Source: Actinokineospora sp. NBRC 105648 (GTDB lineage Bacteria > Actinomycetota > Actinomycetes > Mycobacteriales > Pseudonocardiaceae). From it: DNA of 64,000 bases. The stretch covers positions 1 to 64,000 of the forward strand of contig NZ_BSTR01000042.1 in NCBI RefSeq assembly GCF_030269645.1, given 5' to 3'. Of this stretch, positions 59,720-64,000 are shown in pieces. How positions within the stretch are numbered: position 1 is the stretch's first letter; every line of letters starts with the position of its first letter. The translations under genes and the position numbers were made by a program. The notes beneath the pieces are model-generated. The model saw nothing but the letters and a program-made list of their open reading frames with translations, was not told where the DNA came from and ran no database searches.

Positions 59720-61225
59720 TTAGCGGCCGCGACCCGGGTCTTGTCCGACGATGCCGTCGAAGGTGGCCGCGGGGTCGTCGGCGTCGAAGAGGGTGCCGGT
59801 GAGGCGCCATTGGCTGGACTTGCGTTCGGTGTCGCCGCCGCCCTGCCCGCCGCCCGCGCCCATGCCGCCCATCCCCATCATGCCGCCCTGCCCGGCACCA
59901 CCTTGGGCCTGCGGACTGGCGGCGGCCACGGCGGACTGCCGTGGATCGGACTGGCGTGGATCGGGGTGCGCGGGTGCCTCCGCCCCGGTCGCGGCGCCCG
60001 GTAGGAGTGGGGCCTCGTGGGCACGCGCACCGCCACCGCCCGTTCCACCTCCGCCCGTCCCGCCACTGCCGCCGCCCGACCCGCCACCGTCAGTTCCGCC
60101 GCCTCCCCCGCCACCTGGGCCACCCGCCCCACCAGGGTCTGGGGAGCCGCCGGGGCGAACAGCCTCGGCACCGCGTTCGACGCGAATGCCTTCTGCGCCA
60201 GCACTTTCCCCACCAGCGGCACCGTTGACTGGGAGGCCGCCTACCCCGCTCGACGCGGCGTCGGCTGCGGTTTGCGGCGGGTCGATGACATAGGTCTTCG
60301 GGGTCCCCGTGCCGTGGTCGACGGTGATGCCCAGGGTGGGTCCCGCGTCGATGGTGACCCGGTGCCCGTCGTCGTCGATGGTCAGCCGACCCCGACTATC
60401 CACTGTGGACTTACGGGTCAGCGCAGCGAACGGGTCGGGGTCGATCTCGCCCAGGGTGTCGGTGAACGTCTGCCATGTCCGGGCCGTGGCCTCGTGCACT
60501 GCCCGCAGGTCTCGACGGATGCGGCGGATCACGACGTCGTAGCGGGCGCAGAAGTCGTCGAGGTAGGCGGTGATCTCCGAGGTGGGCCACGGGGGGCCAC
60601 CTCGGTTGAGATCGATGCCGGGGCCGCGAAGCCGTTCCGGACCCGCGGTGGCCAGGGCGGCGTCCAGCCGGTCTAGCTGGGTCTGCCGGGTGGCCAGGTC
60701 GTCGACGGCGATGTCGCGGAGCGCGCCGGTCTCCTCGGACCAGCGGCGCAGCACCGTCGAGGTCACCGCGCGGGCGCCGTCGAGCGAGGCGGACACCTGG
60801 GTCAAGCCGTCCTGCCAGGCGTGCGCGGCACTCGCGAGGTGGTCGAAGCGCGCGGCGGCCGCATCGGCGGCGGCGCCGTCCCAGGTGTCGGCTACCCGAG
60901 CCCGCAAGGCCCCGGCGCTGCGGCGCATGGCCTCGGCGGCGGTCGCGAGCGCGGCGAACCTGTCGCGACTGGCCCGGATCCGCCAGAACTCAAGGCCACG
61001 CAGGTCGTCGACCAGGCGGTCGTCCTCGACACCCCAGGGCTGTTCGCCCCAGCCGCGCCGGGCGACCGGGTGCTCGCGCCAGCGCGCGTAGAGCGCTCCG
61101 GTGTCGCGAGTAGACAGTCGGGCGCGCCACTGCTCGAGGGCGCCCGCGAGCCGGGCGTCAGAGGTGTCCGTCGAGTCGGCACCAGCCGGCTCGACCAGGG
61201 CGGCACGGATCGCGGCGGCGCTCAT
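59720..61225 (-). CDS. Probable type VII secretion-type protein, helical N-terminus and Gly-rich C-terminus
   Basis: 501 aa. About 340 N-terminal residues are Ala/Arg-rich helices (AEAMRRSAGALRARVADTWDG, DLATRQTQLDRLDAALATAG), recalling WXG100/PPE-like hairpins. A short beta segment follows (RLTIDDDGHRVTIDAG, GTPKTYVID), then a long Gly-rich linker with MMGMGGMG and a C-terminal SQWRLTGTLFDADD tag. The same order and tag occur in the partial gene at 62405. ATG 61225 overlaps the preceding stop (TGATG). Its TAA stop coincides with the target duplication of the adjacent IS. Secretion is inferred. Confidence 0.65.
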   Translation of the reverse strand: MSAAAIRAALVEPAGADSTDTSDARLAGALEQWRARLSTRDTGALYARWREHPVARRGWGEQPWGVEDDRLVDDLRGLEFWRIRASRDRFAALATAAEAMRRSAGALRARVADTWDGAAADAAAARFDHLASAAHAWQDGLTQVSASLDGARAVTSTVLRRWSEETGALRDIAVDDLATRQTQLDRLDAALATAGPERLRGPGIDLNRGGPPWPTSEITAYLDDFCARYDVVIRRIRRDLRAVHEATARTWQTFTDTLGEIDPDPFAALTRKSTVDSRGRLTIDDDGHRVTIDAGPTLGITVDHGTGTPKTYVIDPPQTAADAASSGVGGLPVNGAAGGESAGAEGIRVERGAEAVRPGGSPDPGGAGGPGGGGGGGTDGGGSGGGSGGTGGGGTGGGGARAHEAPLLPGAATGAEAPAHPDPRQSDPRQSAVAAASPQAQGGAGQGGMMGMGGMGAGGGQGGGDTERKSSQWRLTGTLFDADDPAATFDGIVGQDPGRGR

Positions 61226-61509
61226 CACAAGACCACCGGTGCGACTTTCCCCTGACGCGGATCCAGCGAGCCACCCACGGTGGTCACGCACGCCGAGCCA
61301 CCCGGCACCACCGCCACGTGCGCAGGTCGAACCCCACCGCGCGATGGCCGGGCAGTCGTGGATCCCGGCCAGGTGACGGCGCGGCGGGTTGGGCGGTGCC
61401 AATCCACGTAGTCCGCAGCACCGGCCGAGACCCCTCCGAAGACCAGGGCCAAGCGTTCAATGGGCGAAAACGCTTGCTTGCCAAGGATTTCCGCTCGGGC
61501 GGTGGTCAT
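61225..61509 (-). CDS. Small hypothetical protein in the secretion-like operon
   Basis: 94 aa. ATG 61509 overlaps the upstream stop (ATGA) and its own stop overlaps the next start, so translational coupling supports it as real. Sequence: KQAFSPIERLALVFGGVSAGAADYVDW, then an Arg/Pro/Gly-rich part with VVPGGSACV. No family recognised. Confidence 0.6.
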   Translation of the reverse strand: MTTARAEILGKQAFSPIERLALVFGGVSAGAADYVDWHRPTRRAVTWPGSTTARPSRGGVRPAHVAVVPGGSACVTTVGGSLDPRQGKVAPVVL

Positions 61510-61823
61510 CGGTGGCCGGCCTGGGTGATGCGGCGGGCGGCGTCCTCGTCGGTCTCCACCATGCGGTGGGCCGACTCGGCGACGGCCGCGGTCATCGTCT
61601 CGATCTCGGGGATCGCCCGCTCGAACGACTCACGCAGGGCGGCGCGAACCCGGGTGAACGCCGCACCCGCCGTGTTGCCCAAGCGGCCGAAGTGGTGCGC
61701 GGCGAGGTCGTCGGCCTCGGCGTAGGCGATGACGTCGTCCAGCGCGGCCCGCAGCTCGGCGGCCTCCCGGGTGAGCGCGGTCAACGCCTCGTGTTCCAGG
61801 CGGAGGGCGCGGTTCGGCGGCAC
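61506..61823 (-). CDS. Small helical protein, EspC/WXG100-like
   Basis: 105 aa, almost entirely helical (EHEALTALTREAAELRAALDDVI, FTRVRAALRESFERAIPEIETM). Length and pattern fit ESX secretion-associated EspC-like or WXG100-type partners, though no W-x-G turn is present (HFGRLGN instead). GTG 61823 is one base after the upstream stop. Likely partner of the large neighbouring proteins. Confidence 0.6.
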   Translation of the reverse strand: MPPNRALRLEHEALTALTREAAELRAALDDVIAYAEADDLAAHHFGRLGNTAGAAFTRVRAALRESFERAIPEIETMTAAVAESAHRMVETDEDAARRITQAGHR

Positions 61824-61824
61824 G

Positions 61825-62394
61825 TCAGCGCACCCAGCTCCGGCCCGACCAGTCGTCGTCTTCCTGGTCGTCGGCCGCCGGGGCCCGGCGTGGTGGGGCC
61901 GGGCGCGGCGGACGGGGCGGGGTGGCGTCCTCGTCTTGGGAACCGATCGACAGGTAGTGCTCCCGAGACGACTCCGGAGCTGGCGCCTGCGGTAACTCCA
62001 CCGCGGCGGGCGGCGCGAACCCGGCGGGAGCTGTGAACGCCGGGGGTGGCGTGAACGCGGGCGCCGCCTGCCTGGGCACGGGATCGGGAGCGGGGTCGTC
62101 CTCGGTGCTGAAGGACAAGACCTGCGGCCTGTTCTCCCGGACCCACGGGGTCGGCCGCGCCTCGGCCTCGGCCTTGGCGCGCAGGTACTCCTCCTTGGCC
62201 GCCTGGTGCGCCGCCTCGATCGCGGGCTGGCGCTCGGCGGCGAGCCGGTCTCGTTCGGCGGCCTCGGCGTCGTGCCGGGCCAGCTCGGCGGCGAACTCCT
62301 CGCCGATGGTGTTCACCCGGGCGGTGTACTGGGCGGTGATGTCCTCGTAGCGGGCGAGGATCAACCGGGTCTCCAGGGTCATCTCGTCGGCCAT
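61825..62394 (-). CDS. Hypothetical protein with coiled-coil N-terminus and Pro-rich tail
   Basis: 189 aa. Residues 1-80 are a charged helical segment (EEFAAELARHDAEAAERDRLAAER, AAKEEYLRAKAEAEAR) predicted to be a coiled coil. The rest is Pro/Ala-rich and ends DDQEDDDWSGRSWVR, an acidic Trp-containing C-terminus that recalls the Trp-containing tags of its neighbours. ATG 62394 lies 10 bp after the upstream stop. Confidence 0.65.
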   Translation of the reverse strand: MADEMTLETRLILARYEDITAQYTARVNTIGEEFAAELARHDAEAAERDRLAAERQPAIEAAHQAAKEEYLRAKAEAEARPTPWVRENRPQVLSFSTEDDPAPDPVPRQAAPAFTPPPAFTAPAGFAPPAAVELPQAPAPESSREHYLSIGSQDEDATPPRPPRPAPPRRAPAADDQEDDDWSGRSWVR

Positions 62395-62404
62395 GGCGCG
62401 CCCC

Positions 62405-64000
62405 TCACCGCCCGCCGTCGAGGCTGCCGCTGATCCGCGCCTCGGCCTCGGCGTAGTCGTCGTCGAACAGGTTGCCGGTGGTGCGCCACTGCGACCCGGC
62501 GCGCTCGCCGTCGCCGGAGTTGCCGCCGCCGCCGCCCATGGCCCCGCCCATCATGCCGCCGCCGACACCGGACCCGCTCTGCCCGCCTGCCTGGTTGTCC
62601 GCGTCGGGAGTGCCCTGCGCACTGGACAACCCGGCCTCGCCGGATCCGGAGGCCGCCGGGGTGTCACCGTTGTGGTCGTTGGCGCTGTCGGCGGGATCGT
62701 CGAACACACTGCCCGCGGCACCCCACGCGCCCGAGCTGTCGCCCGCGGTGAAGGTCGCCTGACCGCCGTCACCGCCGGTCGCGGAGCTCGCAGCCGCGTC
62801 GTGGCTGACCGAGGCGGCGCTGAAGGCATCCTGACGACCACCGGCGCCGTCCTGGTTTGCCGCAGCAGCAACGGAAGCGTCGTGGCCCGGCGCGCTGAAC
62901 GCGTCCTGCCGACCGTCGCCGAGAGCGTCCTGACTCGCGGCGAACGCGTCCTGGCGACCGCTCGCGAAGTCGTCGGACCGGGGTACCTGGGCGGCGAACG
63001 CCTGGCGATCAGCCGGGGCTGCACCATCCACTGTGGACGATGAGCCCGCGGCGTCGGCGTAGTCGACGGTGTAGCTGACCGGGGTGCCGGAGCCGTCGTC
63101 GACGGTGATCTTGACCGTGTCCGGGTCGCCCGGGGCGCGCTCGGCGGTGATGGTCAGCGGACCGTCGTGGATCACGGCCTTGCCGTCCGGACCCGCGGTG
63201 ATGTGCTCGACGGCGCCCGGCTCGACCGGCTTGCCGTCAGGGCCCAGCACCGCTTCACCGGGCAGGGTCCGGACCGGACCGGCAGTGCCGTCCGCGGCGC
63301 CGTCGACCGGGCTGCCGTCCGGGCCGAACGAACCGGTGACCGGCTTGCCGTCGGGCCCGAGCACGCCCTCGACGGGCTTGCCGTCCGGACCGACGACCGG
63401 GCTCGCACCCGCGCCGAAGTCGAGGTCGTAGGTCTTGGGCTTGCCCGAGCCGTCGTCGACGGTGACCTTGACGTGGCCCTGGCCGTCGGGGCTCTGCACG
63501 CCGATCGTGCGGTCGCCATCGGTGATGGTGACGGTCTCCGGGCTGCCCTGGGCGGGTGTGCCGGGCCGGGGATCACCGGTGGCGCCCGACGGGTCGGTCG
63601 GCTGGGGCACCTCGACCTCGGGCGTCGCCATGTCCGGCGTCGACGGCGCCTGCACCGGCGGCGTGCTCGGGTTGCCGGTGTCCTGCCCACCGCCCGGGTT
63701 GTGGGCATTGCTGTCCGTGCCGCCGGGGTGGCTGTCCGCGGGCTTCTTCTCCGGCTTCTCCGGCGGCTTCTCCTTGGGCTCCTCCTCGGGCGGCGCCTGG
63801 GTGGCCGCGGCCAGGGTGAGCTTGCCGAACGGGTCGGCGGACATCGCGGTGGCGGCCGAGTTGAGCGTGTCCCAGGCCGTCTCCACGGCCTTGATCGTCT
63901 CCTCGACCCGGCGCCGGAAGTTCCCGATGGTCAGGAAGTAGCACTCGCAGAAGTCGTTGAGCTCGCGGCAGACCTGGTCGGACCACCGGTCGAGCCCGTC
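62405..64000 (-). CDS. Probable secreted Gly/Pro-rich protein, T7SS-like (5' end beyond window)
   Basis: The frame is open to the window edge (at least 531 codons), so the GTG at 63886 is internal. The visible N-part is helical with Cys and Trp (DGLDRWSDQVCRELNDFCEC, RRRVEETIKAVETAWDTL). Next: Lys/Pro-rich linker, beta segments VTITDGDRTIGV and KVTVDDGSGKPKTYDLDF, GPDGKPV repeats, three GRQDAF-type repeats, then Gly/Met-rich GGGMMGGAMGGGGG and the tag SQWRTTGNLFDDD. Architecture and tag parallel the 59720 gene. First visible gene of the operon. Confidence 0.7.
   Translation of the reverse strand, partial: DGLDRWSDQVCRELNDFCECYFLTIGNFRRRVEETIKAVETAWDTLNSAATAMSADPFGKLTLAAATQAPPEEEPKEKPPEKPEKKPADSHPGGTDSNAHNPGGGQDTGNPSTPPVQAPSTPDMATPEVEVPQPTDPSGATGDPRPGTPAQGSPETVTITDGDRTIGVQSPDGQGHVKVTVDDGSGKPKTYDLDFGAGASPVVGPDGKPVEGVLGPDGKPVTGSFGPDGSPVDGAADGTAGPVRTLPGEAVLGPDGKPVEPGAVEHITAGPDGKAVIHDGPLTITAERAPGDPDTVKITVDDGSGTPVSYTVDYADAAGSSSTVDGAAPADRQAFAAQVPRSDDFASGRQDAFAASQDALGDGRQDAFSAPGHDASVAAAANQDGAGGRQDAFSAASVSHDAAASSATGGDGGQATFTAGDSSGAWGAAGSVFDDPADSANDHNGDTPAASGSGEAGLSSAQGTPDADNQAGGQSGSGVGGGMMGGAMGGGGGNSGDGERAGSQWRTTGNLFDDDYAEAEARISGSLDGGR

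Overview
The window is chromosomal DNA of a high-GC actinomycete, most likely of the family Pseudonocardiaceae (Actinokineospora/Saccharothrix/Amycolatopsis type). The signs are very high GC, many GTG starts and leaderless-looking promoters, WhiB3/WhiD, BldM and SigD/RsdA regulators, a His-tailed GroEL1 and several Ser/Thr kinases. Gene order from guaA to choD follows, with rearrangements, the Mycobacterium tuberculosis Rv3396c-Rv3436c block as I remember it (guaA, glmS, nnr, alr, tsaE, tsaB, rimI, tsaD, groES, groEL1, whiB3, sigD, rsdA, Rv3412, guaB2, guaB3, choD). pcrA next to a chorismate mutase likewise recalls Rv0949/Rv0948c. The genus is inference; no 16S gene is present.

Layout. 1-870: end of an IS30 transposase, then G-rich DNA with nine GGGCTT repeats. 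871-5014: pcrA helicase, a chorismate mutase behind a probable Phe/Tyr attenuation leader, a small membrane protein and a PIG-L deacetylase. 5071-10378: two kinase-less membrane proteins and two receptor-type Ser/Thr kinases; three of the four share a similar outer domain. 10483-16579: LysR/EamA pair, a crystallin-fold protein, and a PspC-type two-component system divergent from a PspC/LiaF-like membrane protein. 16680-27272: guaA behind a candidate ykkC-family riboswitch, aldehyde dehydrogenase plus phosphatase-like protein, glmS, nnr, alr, a hydrolase and tsaE. 27273-33525: an accessory block that splits the tsaE/tsaB-rimI-tsaD genes. It holds a 433-bp nested palindrome, 56-bp tandem repeats, a secreted lectin, HxlR/reductase, malonyl-CoA synthetase with a carboxyltransferase, and a Wzz-like protein. 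33561-41669: tsaB-rimI-tsaD, phoD, patatin, an IS remnant, a GNAT enzyme, and CIRCE-controlled groES-groEL1. 41740-46858: developmental regulators (WhiB3, a CarH-like MerR/B12 protein, BldM-like, SigD-RsdA). 46938-52570: DUF5319-like protein, guaB, guaB3, acetyltransferase and a ChoD-like oxidase. 52620-58551: pRiA4b-type protein, MBL hydrolase, FAD monooxygenase and a berberine-bridge-type oxidase. 58692-59719: a decayed IS5-family element with intact ends. 59720-64000: a five-gene minus-strand operon that looks like type VII secretion substrates and small helical partners, running off the right edge.

How it fits together. The core is housekeeping: GMP synthesis (guaA, guaB, guaB3), cell-wall precursors (glmS, alr), tRNA t6A (tsaE/B/D), NAD(P)HX repair (nnr) and chaperonins. 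Interleaved are envelope-stress and developmental regulators. The most unusual items are the chorismate mutase attenuator, the guaA riboswitch candidate, the covarying giant palindrome, the BldM homologue lacking its phospho-acceptor Asp, the CarH-like regulator, and the terminal operon with a shared C-terminal tag.
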